23,853 nucleotides of DNA from Pelargonium nanum (lineage: Eukaryota > Streptophyta > Magnoliopsida > Geraniales > Geraniaceae), in NCBI GenBank assembly GCA_036897485.1, contig JAYMTF010001367.1:1-23853 (forward strand). Reading direction: 5' to 3'. Position 1 is the first letter of the stretch; the number at the start of each line of letters is the position of its first letter. Under the pieces are notes generated by a model that was not told where the DNA came from, made no database searches, and worked only from the letters and a program-made list of their open reading frames with translations. A program made the translations under genes and the position numbers. This document shows positions 8,801-18,692 of the stretch, piece by piece.

Positions 8801-11557
8801 TCCCTGATACAGGTGTTTGCAGGGAACTATTAACTCCTTCAGTGTAACAAGGAGCAGTAGTCTGGCCGTTAGACTCAGCTTCATAATCCGCAGTCTCATT
8901 CTTCCGCTTTAATGGCTAACAACCCAAATGACAATTAAAACATGTAAAAACTAAAAAGAAATTTTAATCACACAATGCCTTGACAGGAAGGCATACTATA
9001 CTTTCGTTTCTTCAATACAAAATAAGCATAACAAAACATATTGACTGATTTTTTTTAAGTTGGAAATACTACTTGTAATAAATGCTTGCATATTCATGTA
9101 TACTATAAGCAGGTTGTTAAACAAAATGCAAAAAGAAAGTGATAGTGGTTACAAAAGTCAGGTTTGTGAACTACATGGTATGTAATATATCAACTTTGTG
9201 ACACGACTATCTATCTTTTCCATACATATTAGGATTAGCTTAACGTGACTGATAGCAAGGACCTAAGTAGATAATTTTTACATGCACAATGCTTGACCAA
9301 GTGAGGTGTGAACAAAGATGTGAACCTAGAATGATGGAAACTAGCATGTCATGTACACTTCAGCAAACAATAGCAAGACATTGAACCATTTCAAACTAAT
9401 CAGATCATCATGAGACAAGCTTAGGCATACACGTCACTCCCTTTTAATATATGTGGCATATAGGGATACAAATGTTTTGGATTCTCAACCATTGCTCTTA
9501 TAGAGATAGGTATCAATTACAAGCCTTTGGCCCTTTGAGGAAAAGTGATACAAAGAAGATAAGAAAGTCCAAACAAAACATAACTAGTGAAAGCAAAGAA
9601 AATAGGGAAAATACACTGACGATGCAGTGTAGGACTACATTGTTCAAATAGTATTTTCTAATATTCATAGTTAAATCACACTATGAATATGTTTGTGTGA
9701 ATGTGGGTTCCAAAATGGCACACACAACGACTTCACGATAACAATCAGTCGGCTTGGTCAGTCAGGGTATTCAGTTAGTACCATATGGAACAGCGGTGGA
9801 AGTGATGTCAACAAATGACACAAAAAAGAGAGGGAATGAAAATGCAAACTTCTTGACTGTTAAAAAGGAAAGGTATTATAACATAGTTACACATTCTAGT
9901 GAAGAAAATACACTTATAAGAAAGTGAATTCTAATATTATACCACATTTGTGCAAGGATTTGGAATTTCATTTATTATACATATCATGCCAAGATAAACT
10001 TCCCACCAGGAAGACTGACTAAACTTCAATCAGTCCTTGAATCAAAACCATCAAGTACAGAATTGCCAAAGTCGATCTTATCTACTCTTCTTACTGAACC
10101 ATCTCAGGCATAGCCATTTTCTGAACATAAAGTCCTCAGGGACTTATTCTGGTAACAAGCCGTGAACAGTAGTACCTTACAGATTGAGTGGTGCATATAC
10201 TAAGACACTAAATCAATTACACTTTCATGTGCAAGTAAATCAACTAAATTTCTCTAATTACCTTTCTAACAAATACAAGCCTAGATGCCTAAGTATGTTA
10301 CATTGTTACTCCCAAGTATTTGTTGACTATCACCAAGACACCAACATAAGGTACTTTAATTTCTATCTTCGGAACATATAGAGTATATTCCAAATTTATC
10401 ATTCTACATTGACATCCTCGACTGACATTTACCACGATTCTAAGGTGCCTGCACATTATCATTATGTTACAGCATCATTACATGTCAAAAGGGACAAACT
10501 AAAAGTATTCATTTTGGCCATGCTTGTAAATTTAGAAACTTCATCCTAACATGACACACACACTTTAGAAATATCTATGATTTTGATTGTTCTTTAAGAT
10601 CTTTAACTTTCAAATGTAACAAATGTTACTTCTCCTGCTCAGATACATCATTGACTCATGATCTTAATGAACTTGTTGGCCTAATAAACTGGAACTATGA
10701 GGCATAAAAAATTAGATGCAGCACGCTAATAATTGACTGTTCCCAGAGACCCAACAAAGCAACAGACGTTCGCGTGCAAAGTTAAACATTCTGCTGCCAG
10801 CCAACAAGCATTGAGGGACTGCACTTCTTTCATGAAACCATCACTAATCCCTTACCCACTGCAATACAGTACTATTGACATTGCTATCTACTCACTCTTG
10901 CCAAATGTCCTATACAAATCGATAGTTCAAGTCTCCTACATTCAACATCATAGACGGAAGTACGGAACTACAATTCCAGCAAGTGATGATTGAATTAACC
11001 CAAACATTTGCATCCTTGTACCCAGTGTAGCTTAACAAGATTCAACAAAATTACATTTTGCAACAACCACTCAACCAAATAACCTAATAGCTGAAGCAAG
11101 GAGAGAAGCTCAACCCAACCCATTAAGCACACTTCCCTAAAATACCAAATTACACCCAAAGCACGCTTGAAATACACAATATGATCACCAAATTCAGTCA
11201 ACTATGCAAAAAGTAACGAGCAAACTTCAAACTCCCGCCAATTTCTCACCACCAAAACCCAATCAAAAAACCAAAAAAAGGTAGTAGATCGCGTGTGCCT
11301 CACCCAATTACAAAAGCCACAGAATCAAAATCAAGACCGCATAAGCTAAAAAGGGCGAGGAGGAGAAAGAAACTCACCGGAGATTTGACAACAATAGCGT
11401 CAGGCTCCTGATCAGCAAGGCGTGGAGGGTCGACGGCAAAATTGTGGTAGTACCCGGGAGGAACGAAGGGCGGTTTCATGGAGGAGAAAGGGAGGTGGCG
11501 CTTGAAGGGCTGCGACGGCGGGTGGAGAGCAGGGGTGGAAGCTCGCGAACCCGACAT
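5811..11557 (-). CDS. E2F transcription factor (plant E2FA/E2FB type)
   Basis: Binds E2F sites with a DP partner and links RETINOBLASTOMA-RELATED to S-phase gene control in the nucleus. Fourteen coding exons in transcript order: 11557-11378, 8915-8723, 8562-8503, 8354-8269, 8189-8101, 7995-7941, 7537-7485, 7375-7325, 7239-7191, 7080-7015, 6930-6854, 6700-6478, 6112-6046, 5944-5811. These total 1383 nt, 460 aa, with GT-AG introns and phase kept throughout. The N-terminus has [17 protein letters not shown]. The winged-helix DNA-binding domain is at about 139-204, with [11 protein letters not shown] and the signature [19 protein letters not shown] (177-195). A coiled-coil dimerisation segment follows (about 215-255), then the marked box (about 257-325; [19 protein letters not shown]). 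The RBR-binding motif is [16 protein letters not shown] (398-413). Length is near Arabidopsis E2FA/E2FB (about 470-485 aa). All key regions are intact. I cannot separate A from B type without alignment. Confidence 0.97.
9661..9690. repeat. 11-bp perfect hairpin in E2F intron 1
   Basis: ATATTCATAGT (9661-9671) pairs with ACTATGAATAT (9680-9690) around an 8-nt loop. Function unknown. Confidence 0.7.
11235..11242 (-). promoter_or_regulatory. Possible E2F-binding element in E2F intron 1
   Basis: The minus strand reads ATTGGCGG, which fits the plant E2F consensus WTTSSCSS, about 135 nt past the exon 1 donor. The consensus is degenerate and expected by chance every kilobase or so. Autoregulation is known in the E2F family, hence the note. 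Confidence 0.25.
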
Positions 11558-11850
11558 GGAAGAGCAGCGAGCTGGGGATTGGGTGGATTGTGGGAAGAGA
11601 GTGGAGTGGATCTAGAGGGTTTTAGAGAATTGGAAAAAGAAGGTGGAATTGGGAGGCGAGATCTGGTGTTTGGGAAGGGAAGAGGAGACCGAGAAAATCA
11701 AAAGAAAAAGAAAAATAAAAAAAGCGGGAGAGAGAAAGGAGAAGAAAACGAGCGAAGAGAGTGTGTGTTTGGGAGCGATGAAGGAAGGAGAAGGAAAAGG
11801 CAAGAAAGAAAGAAAGGAAAGGAAGGAGGGAATTTGGTTCGGATATAGAT
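11558..11850 (-). promoter_or_regulatory. Pyrimidine-rich E2F 5' leader without upstream ATG
   Basis: The transcript strand is strongly C/T-rich (the + strand is almost all A/G) for about 290 nt between the TATA-like box and the ATG at 11557. I found no ATG in it on the transcript strand, so the first AUG of the mRNA should be the E2F start. The long + strand ORFs here (11444-11848, 11643-11990) are products of this biased composition. Confidence 0.6.
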
Positions 11851-11871
11851 GTGGAGGGAAGGACTGGAGCG

Positions 11872-11881
11872 TTTATAAATA
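11872..11881 (-). promoter_or_regulatory. TATA-like box of the E2F gene
   Basis: The minus strand reads TATTTATAAA at the upstream edge of the pyrimidine-rich leader, about 315 nt from the start codon. Confidence 0.45.
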
Positions 11882-11889
11882 TAAAATAA

Positions 11890-13000
11890 GTAATTATATA
11901 AATGCTATAATATATATATTTTTTCTTTTTTCATTTTCTCATCCAATCACAATATTACATGGAATGTGCAACAAACAATTAAATAAATAGCGACAAGTGA
12001 GAACCGCTTCGGGTATGCATGGATGGCTTCAATTCCCTATACTTCTATTATGATGATGATGATTCATTTATGCATTTATAATTTTAAATGAAGTGTAATA
12101 ACAATATATTATATATCTATGGTGTTTTTACTAGCCCATTTTTAATGTTTTTTTTGCTTTATAATAAATGTTTTTTTTTCTTTTATGACACAAAATATGA
12201 AAAAGTTAGTATAGTATATTTATTTTTATATCTTTGTGAACATGTGTTATAATAAATTTAAGAGTTATTATTCAATTTATTATAAAAGCATTATTGAAAA
12301 TTAAAACATACATAACTTTTTTTTATTTTTGACGAAAACACACCTAAATTTCTAAAAATTAAAAGATGACATTTATTTTGGACGAAAATTCAAAAATTAT
12401 ATAATATTTATTTTAAAATGGATAAAGTAATATATTAAAATTATTAATTTAAATAAATGAAAATTGTTATAACTCTATCATGGTTTAGCTTGTTAAAGAA
12501 TTAGATATGTAATAATTCTCTTCTTATTGCTTCAAATCATTAGATAGAGTCCCAATGAAACCATTAAGTTTTGTAGATCTTCAAATCTATATTCCGAAAT
12601 TGACTTCAAGTGATGACGGGTTCTTTAGAGCCCACATGTCAATTCGTTATTGGTCCAAATAGTGTATAGTTTTTATGCATTATTATTTGATCTTTACTTC
12701 AATCAACATTGTTTTATTGAGATCGGGCGGAAGCGGAGCTATTAGTAATTAAAATATGAGTTGTCAACATTTGAGATTGATATATTACAAATTATTCAAG
12801 CGAATTATAACAAAACAACATTATTACGATTTTTAACGTGTTTGGTCTTGTAATTTATTTTAAATATATAAACAATTTGTTTAGATGGATTGACATAATT
12901 GTTTTTGGTCTTAATTGTAGGTATGTGACTATCAATAAAACGGTTTATGCGTTAATTAAGTAATCTAATTATGTGTTAGGCTTTTAGTTTTCATTGCTGT
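11890..13000. other. Divergent intergenic region between E2F and NSRP1-like genes
   Basis: About 1.1 kb of very AT-rich sequence with homopolymer runs and a short GAT microsatellite (about 12049-12062). It must contain the promoters of two head-to-head genes. No coding region or clear transposon was recognised. Confidence 0.55.
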
Positions 13001-13039
13001 TCTGTCTAATAAAATTCCTAAAATACCCCGGTCCACGAT

Positions 13040-13148
13040 ACCATCTGGGTTTGTGCCGAACCAATTAGCTTCCCTCCTACCGTTCCCCACCAATCTACCG
13101 CCACCGGGAAGGAGACTCCGATACCGACCGACGGTGCTCGCATGGCAT
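13040..13148 (+). other. Probable 5' leader exon of the NSRP1-like gene
   Basis: A C/T-rich, comparatively GC-rich block that ends at a strong donor, GCAT|GTGAGT (13149), and is followed by a T-rich intron to the TAG|G acceptor at 13719/13720. The 5' end is not determined. It carries ATG GCA T at 13142-13148, which joins in frame to the next exon. Confidence 0.55.
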
Positions 13149-13719
13149 GTGAGTTTCTTTAATCTCGATCTGTATCGTCCAATTAGCCTCATTGTCGTTA
13201 CTTTTCTCTCCACACAGCCACCTTTTCTTAATTTGATTTTTCGGTTATTTTTTGTAATAGTAATTGAGTTTGTGGGTTGATTAATGTTCATCTGCTTGTA
13301 CTCATCAGAAAATTTTGTATTGATTAACTGGATATTTTGCATTTTGAACATAAGACTGAATCAATTTATTGAAGTTTTCACCTGGTGGCTTACTGCTTTG
13401 TGCCAGAAATTTTGAAGACGAAGCCATCAACTAGTTCACCTAGGTTTTTTTTATTTATATTTATGTAGTTGGAGCGCATATTTCATTGACATAGTTGAAA
13501 TAATATGGATTGCAATATCTCTTTGAATTTTTCCTATAACATATATAATTCCTTTGCCAAACCATTAATTTAATTCTAAATACGAATGTGCAAACTAGAG
13601 TGGGAAGCTTTAATCTGTGTATTGAGCTTGCAAAAGAGGCACCAAGCATCCAAATTATGCTTATATACCTTATTTATATTATACCTGGAAAAGTTTGAAC
13701 TTGTTTTTTGATTAAATAG

Positions 13720-15993
13720 GTGGTAAGATGAATAAGTATGGTTTGAACCTTAGGGTTCTGTCATCACAGCAGAAGAAGCAGCCAGCAAGACCTCTACCTC
13801 CTCCTCGGGGCTTTTGTGATGAGGATGAAGATGATGTAGAGAGAGATATTGCTCGCCAGGCTAGCAAGAATAGGGCTCTAAGGGAGGTGAGTAAGACTCC
13901 ATAGGCATATACATTTCTGTTCTTCGTATGTTTGGAATATTTGGAATATTTCCATAATTGCATTCCATAATTGCATTCCATTTTTTCTTTTCTTTTTTCA
14001 AGATTGAGGAGCAACATAAGAAAGCCCTGAAAGAGGATCCCTCAGTATTTGATTATGATGGCGTTTATGATGAAATGAAACAGCAATTCATTCTTCCTCT
14101 AGCACAAGATCAAGAAGAGAAAAAGGTACGCTACTAGATTACTTCTAAGGAGCACTCTTGCATGGTTCTTAACAATTATGAAGTGATGATTCCTTATTTC
14201 ACCAAGTAGGTGATATCATAAGTTTTGATTCACTCCCTCAGAAAAATACAATAAGGCTCTCAGATTCCTAGCAAACATTGAGACTGTTGATTAGTGTTAG
14301 CAACAGATAAGAAATCACTTTTGCTAAGTGCTTTTTCGTCTCTTATTAATATTTACTCCCTCCGTCACAAAATAAGTGTCTTTGTTTCTTTTGAATTTTT
14401 GTGTCATTTTTCCTTTTTAGCTGTTAGTTAGACATGAATTACCATTAATATCTTCATTATAAGTTAGTTAGAATCCCTTGAGTCGAGTTTGCAACGGATG
14501 CATATGGGATACAATTGAAAATTTCCACCAATAACTAACTTCTCCTTAGTTTTTCCCTAAAAAGAATATGAAGTACAAGACAATCATTTTGGAACAGACA
14601 TAGTATATTTTAAAAGGCAATTCATGGCAAAATTTTAATCATGGGTGATAGATATGACATTTTCCCTTCATCTTCTATTAATGTCAGTTTTGTTATCTTT
14701 CATTTTGTGATGCACAGTATTATGTGTTTTTAGAACTGGGAAAATGCATCTTTCACAAAGTGGGTTTCTTAATGATTATATTTATAACTGATCAACATGT
14801 TGGTTTGCTGCTGCAGCCAAAACATATTCTCAATTTGATGAAAAAAGCAGAAGAACGACAGCGAGAACATGAGATTGTATTTGAGAGGAAGCTCATTAAA
14901 GAGCGAAGCAAAGATGATCACCTCTATGCAGACAAGGACAAATTTGTCACGAGTGCTTACAAAAAGAAACTTGCAGAACAGGCCAAATGGATGGAGGAAG
15001 AACGGTTGCGTCAACTTAAAGAGGATAAAGATGATGTATGTTCTATGCTAGACTTTATGTGATCTTATTTTACTTGCACTGGGCATAGCTATTCTGCCCA
15101 TCTTAATGTGATTGCATTTCACCTAGACTAACTTATCATCTTGTGGTGTCTTGCATGCTCAAGTGTTTGTTTATGGTATGTGTATGTTCATGTTTGCCAA
15201 GTACATGTTGTATGACAGATGATAGCCCGATTGCCTGAACATAAAAAGGAACAAGCAGGATTGCAATGTCACCTTTTCAGGGTTTATTTTTCTTTAGTTT
15301 AGGCTTGTCTATAAGAATTTGGACGAGTGGTTTTACTGAATCATATGTTGGAAACTTTCCTCCCTACTTTTTGCTACTAAGTAATTATTAGTTCTCTAAT
15401 TTTGTTGAAAACTCTCATATGCTGCAAGATGTAAATTATTTTCAACATCTTTTTTATTATTTTAGTTTTTGTAGTACTTCAAATTATATTGCTATCTTAA
15501 TATAGTTCTTGCTGTTGAATTATGGGCATCAATCACTGAGCGTAATCACTGATATATTTCAACACCTTAATCATCTTTATAGGTTACTAAAAAGGGTGAC
15601 ATAAGCGACTTTTACTTCCATCTTCAAGATAATGTTGCTTATGGAGGAAATAAATTGAAAAATGAGAAGCAGACTGAGTTCAGGAAGCCAGAGAAGGATG
15701 GAAAAGTAGCTGCTGGTACATCACAGAAGGGTCCTTCATTGACCAAGTCGGACATACCCCAAGTTTATAGAGGGGTGAAGGAGGGGCATCAAGGTGAAAC
15801 TTCAACCCATTCTAAAAGAAAATCCGAGTCTGCAGAAGCAAATCAAATATCCAGCACATCAGTAACAGAAAAGGATTCACCCCATCAACCATTGACTGAA
15901 CAACTGAAGCAAAATCATCATAAAAGAACCGAAGATGCATTAGCTGCAGCCAAGGAGCGTTTTTTGGCACGGAAGAAGGCAAAGCAACTGTAA
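13720..15993 (+). CDS. NSRP1/CCDC55-like nuclear speckle splicing regulator
   Basis: The family (DUF2040, NSRP1) consists of nuclear-speckle RNA-binding proteins affecting alternative splicing. Coding exons are 13728-13886, 14003-14125, 14817-15035 and 15583-15993, giving 303 aa; the exon holding the ATG begins at 13720. The N-terminus MNKYGLNLRV and PLPPPRGF, then an acidic DEDEDDVERDI, match the plant proteins I remember. Residues about 54-167 are the conserved highly charged region (DPSVFDYDGVYDEM, HILNLMKKAEERQREHE, DKFVTSAYKKKL, predicted coiled coil). VTKKGDISDFYFHLQDNVAYGG (168-189) is followed by a Ser/Lys-rich disordered tail ending ERFLARKKAKQL, probably a nuclear localisation signal. 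An upstream leader exon is likely to end at the GTGAGT donor at 13149 and to join at 13720. That join would place an in-frame ATG (13142) five codons before the conserved start. Intron 2 contains a MITE. Confidence 0.93.
13950..13980 (+). repeat. Tandem 13-mer in NSRP1 intron
   Basis: TTCCATAATTGCA occurs twice in tandem plus a 5-nt partial copy, close to a doubled TTTGGAATA upstream. It is a short local duplication inside the first coding intron. Confidence 0.75.
14354..14605. mobile_element. Degenerate Stowaway-like MITE in NSRP1 intron 2
   Basis: The left end CTCCCTCCGT (from 14356), followed by CACAAAATAAGTGTCTTT, is the classic Stowaway (Tc1/mariner) terminal sequence. The right end (about 14575-14603) is a decayed inverted copy still readable as AAGACAATCATTTTGGAACA. 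Both ends are flanked by TA (14354-14355 and 14604-14605), the expected target duplication. The element is about 248 bp, has no coding capacity and is removed with the intron. Confidence 0.75.
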
Positions 15994-16850
15994 ATATGGT
16001 GTCTTTCTTTTATCCTTTGTGGGATATCTTTTGATATTTGATCAACCTGCACTTTGGAGGACTTAATCTTGATGCTGGATTCGGCGTGCCTCCAACTGAT
16101 GATCTAAAACCTCATTTTGCAGCAAGGAAGAGTACAATTTACATCCCCTGATTCTGCTGGTTAGGTCTACGAGGTTAATTAAGATCTTATGTTATTAGTA
16201 TTATTCACATTGTTACACCTTATAAATGGTCCAAAACTGTCCATATGTACATGTGAACAGACAGACTATGGTCCTTTTGGCCGATATAGTGGCATGTTTC
16301 CAAAGTGACACTTCTATGCTGGCCCCATTGAATTGCTTGTTTTCACCCTTTTTAATCATCCTCCTAATGAAGATCTGTTTTGTCTTTACACGCAGAGTCG
16401 CTTTCTTTAGCTGGTTTGGCTCCATGGCCCGACAACTCAACATGACGCACCTGTAAATTATTAATCCCATGATGTCAAGTGTAACGAAGCTAGAGAAGAG
16501 AGGAGGGTCCATCTCTCCACCATTGTTGTGAGTTTGGAGGTCTCCATATCCAAGTCAGCGCGACAATGTAGGGACTTCTTTCACGGGCACACTATATGAG
16601 CACATGCCTCCTGCCTACACCTAGTCACATGCCTTTTGTTATATGCATCTCTCTGCCAACGGTAAGCTCCATCCCTTAATTTCAACATTCTGTTCAATGT
16701 TGCCTCTTCTATGGACTTTGTCCCAACCCAGCTACTCTCTTGTACCATGATACCACAAGCCCACTCTTTTTCTTTCTAGTGGCTAAAACAAGTACATGCA
16801 CGGCGTGTCAAGTGCCATTCCTTATCCTCTTCCCAAATCTCAATTTTGCA
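15994..16850. other. NSRP1 3' flank and protease promoter region
   Basis: The first 200-300 bases are probably the NSRP1 3' UTR. ORFs on both strands at 16213-16512 overlap each other and encode nothing recognisable. The rest is the upstream region of the protease gene, with no confident TATA box; CTACATAAACT near 16860 is the nearest candidate. Confidence 0.5.
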
Positions 16851-16931
16851 TCACAAAACTACATAAACTAACACTCCAACTTGAAAGTTCAGATCTTTAC
16901 ACTAGAAGTTCCAAATCCAATCAAAATCACC

Positions 16932-18308
16932 ATGACCCTGTTCTCTTCTTATTGTTTTCTTTATCTGCTGTTCTTGGTACCTCTGATTTCGTCCATAACA
17001 ATCCCATTCTCGCATTTCCATCCAAACCCGTATGCAGATGATCCATACCAGAAGCTTAGCCGTTTGGTCTCAGCCTCACTTACCAGAGCTCACCATCTCA
17101 AAAATCCCCAAAATGGCCATGCCTCCTCCTCCACCACCACTCCTCTCTTCTCCCACAGCTATGGCGGCTATTCGGTTTCTCTCAAATTCGGGACTCCTCC
17201 CCAAACCATCCCATTCCTCATGGACACTGGCAGTGACCTTGTCTGGTTTCCTTGCACTCGCCGCTACCGCTGCAACAACTGCACTCACTCCGACACAAAT
17301 CAGCTGGATATTCCTTCCTTCATCCCCAAGCTGTCTTCTTCTTCCAGAATTGTCGGTTGCTTGAACCCCAAATGCGCCTGGATTCACCATTCCGATGCAA
17401 AGTCTAGGTGCAGAGACTGCGATCCCGATTCCGCCAATTGCACTCAGATCTGCCCGCCCTACATGATCGTCTACGGCTCCGGCACCACCGGTGGGATCGT
17501 GCTCTCCGAAACCCTCGATTTGCCTCAGCATAAAGTGCCTGGCTTCATTGTCGGTTGCTCCGTTTTCTCTTCCCGCCAGCCTGCCGGAATCGCTGGGTTC
17601 GGGCGTGGACCGCCGTCGCTGCCGAGTCAGCTCGGTCTCAAGAAATTCTCCTACTGCCTCCTCTCTCATCGGTTCGACGATTCCGCCAAAAGCAGCTCCA
17701 TGGTGCTCGATGCAGAGTCAGATTCCGGCGCTAAAACAGCCGGACTCAGCTACACTCCGTTCCTCCCGAACCCGAAAATTGCCGACAAACAAGCGTTCGC
17801 AGTTTACTACTACATCGGTCTCCGGCAAATCTCCATCGGAGGAAAGCGCGTGAAGATTCCGTACAAGTACTTGAAGCCGGATTCAGACGGAAACGGCGGG
17901 GCCATCATAGACTCCGGAACCACCTTCACGTTCATGTCGCCGGAGGTGTTCGAACTGGTCGCCGCCGAGTTCGAAACGCAGGTCAAGAAGTACAAGAGAG
18001 CGCGAGAAGTGGAGGCGCTGACAGGGCTGAGGCCTTGTTTCCATGTTCCAGACCAAAACAAGGTATCTCTGCCTGAATTGACTCTTCACTTCAAAGGCGG
18101 CGCTGAAACGGCGTTGCCGCTGCAAAACTACTTTGCCTTCGCCGGAGACGACAACTCGGCGTGCTTGACCGTAGTGACTGACGGGGCTCACGGGACAGCC
18201 CAGTCCGATGGTCCCGGAATCATCATCGGGAACTTTCAGATGCAGAATTTCCATGTGGAGTACGATTTGAGGAATGAGAGACTAGGGTTCCGGCAACAGT
18301 CGTGCTAA
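16932..18308 (+). CDS. Nepenthesin-type (A1) aspartic protease, secreted
   Basis: Pepsin-like endopeptidase of the plant A1B group. The ATG at 16932 (context CACCATGACC) gives 458 aa. The frame is open back to 16881, but only through a TTG. A hydrophobic signal peptide (about 1-22, LFSSYCFLYLLFLVPLISS) precedes the prosegment. The catalytic motifs are DTGSDLVW (98-105) and DSGTTFTF (327-334), with the flap Tyr in IVYGSG (about 181). The Cys-rich stretch after the first Asp (CTRRYRCNNC, then GCLNPKC and RCRDCD) is the nepenthesin-specific insertion. The C-terminus IIIGNFQMQNFHVEYDLRNERLGF is typical. Both catalytic sites are intact. It is intronless and clearly more GC-rich than its neighbours, as is common for this subfamily. 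The natural substrate is unknown. It is convergent with the XRN gene. Subfamily naming beyond atypical aspartic protease would need alignment. Confidence 0.96.
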   Translation: MTLFSSYCFLYLLFLVPLISSITIPFSHFHPNPYADDPYQKLSRLVSASLTRAHHLKNPQNGHASSSTTTPLFSHSYGGYSVSLKFGTPPQTIPFLMDTGSDLVWFPCTRRYRCNNCTHSDTNQLDIPSFIPKLSSSSRIVGCLNPKCAWIHHSDAKSRCRDCDPDSANCTQICPPYMIVYGSGTTGGIVLSETLDLPQHKVPGFIVGCSVFSSRQPAGIAGFGRGPPSLPSQLGLKKFSYCLLSHRFDDSAKSSSMVLDAESDSGAKTAGLSYTPFLPNPKIADKQAFAVYYYIGLRQISIGGKRVKIPYKYLKPDSDGNGGAIIDSGTTFTFMSPEVFELVAAEFETQVKKYKRAREVEALTGLRPCFHVPDQNKVSLPELTLHFKGGAETALPLQNYFAFAGDDNSACLTVVTDGAHGTAQSDGPGIIIGNFQMQNFHVEYDLRNERLGFRQQSC

Positions 18309-18406
18309 TGATGAGTTAATTATTGTTGCATGTAGTAAATAATTATATTGAAGCAAAAGTGCAGCTTCTAATCATACTTGATGTACTTTTATTGGTTTTT
18401 TCTTGA

Positions 18407-18412
18407 AATAAA
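18407..18412 (+). terminator. Poly(A) signal of the protease gene
   Basis: AATAAA about 100 nt after the TAA stop, in an AT-rich 3' flank. The convergent XRN gene ends only about 280 nt further on. Confidence 0.5.
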
Positions 18413-18692
18413 AAATTGGTTAACTTCCTCTTTCAGAAAATAAATTAAAGACTTAATCACACTTCTCGATTAACATATGATTTCTAAGAACTTTATAACA
18501 TAATAGTAGTGGCACTTCAGGTTCCAGTGTTTCATGCATTTGGCTTTGCTGGGAAATGAAATTCATTTACATAAGTCTAGTAAAGATATATTTGTGATCA
18601 TGTTGCAATTACAATTGGTCGGAGCCAAAAAACAAAATACAGCAACGAGATCATACAAGAGATGAACAAAAATACAATTGCCAGCGTCTCTA

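Larger units (their letters stand above)
8916..11377 (-). other. 2.46-kb first intron of the E2F gene
   Basis: Donor CCG|GTGAGT and acceptor TTAG|CCATT, phase 0. It is more than four times longer than any other intron in this gene. ORFs inside it on + (9451-9651, 10184-10381, 10733-10993) have no recognisable content. It holds a perfect 11-bp hairpin (9661-9690) and one match to the degenerate E2F element near its 5' end. No transposon borders were recognised. Confidence 0.8.

Noticed and set aside
9451..10993. Three + strand ORFs in E2F intron 1
   Set aside because: Their codon content is indistinguishable from AT-rich non-coding DNA, they have no recognisable product, and they sit inside a well-supported intron.
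11444..11990. Overlapping + strand ORFs rich in Lys, Glu and Arg
   Set aside because: They are translations of the purine-rich strand opposite the E2F leader and exon 1. The composition is low-complexity and the E2F reading is far stronger.
16213..16512. Overlapping ORFs on both strands downstream of the NSRP1-like gene
   Set aside because: Each mirrors the other, neither matches a family I know, and the position fits the 3' flank.
16881..16931. 17-codon N-terminal extension of the protease
   Set aside because: It begins with TTG and would bury the signal peptide. The ATG at 16932 has a good context and puts the hydrophobic segment at the N-terminus.
17076..17669. 197-codon ORF on the minus strand
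   Set aside because: It lies antisense inside the aspartic protease gene, is explained by that gene's GC-rich codon use, and has no domain of its own.
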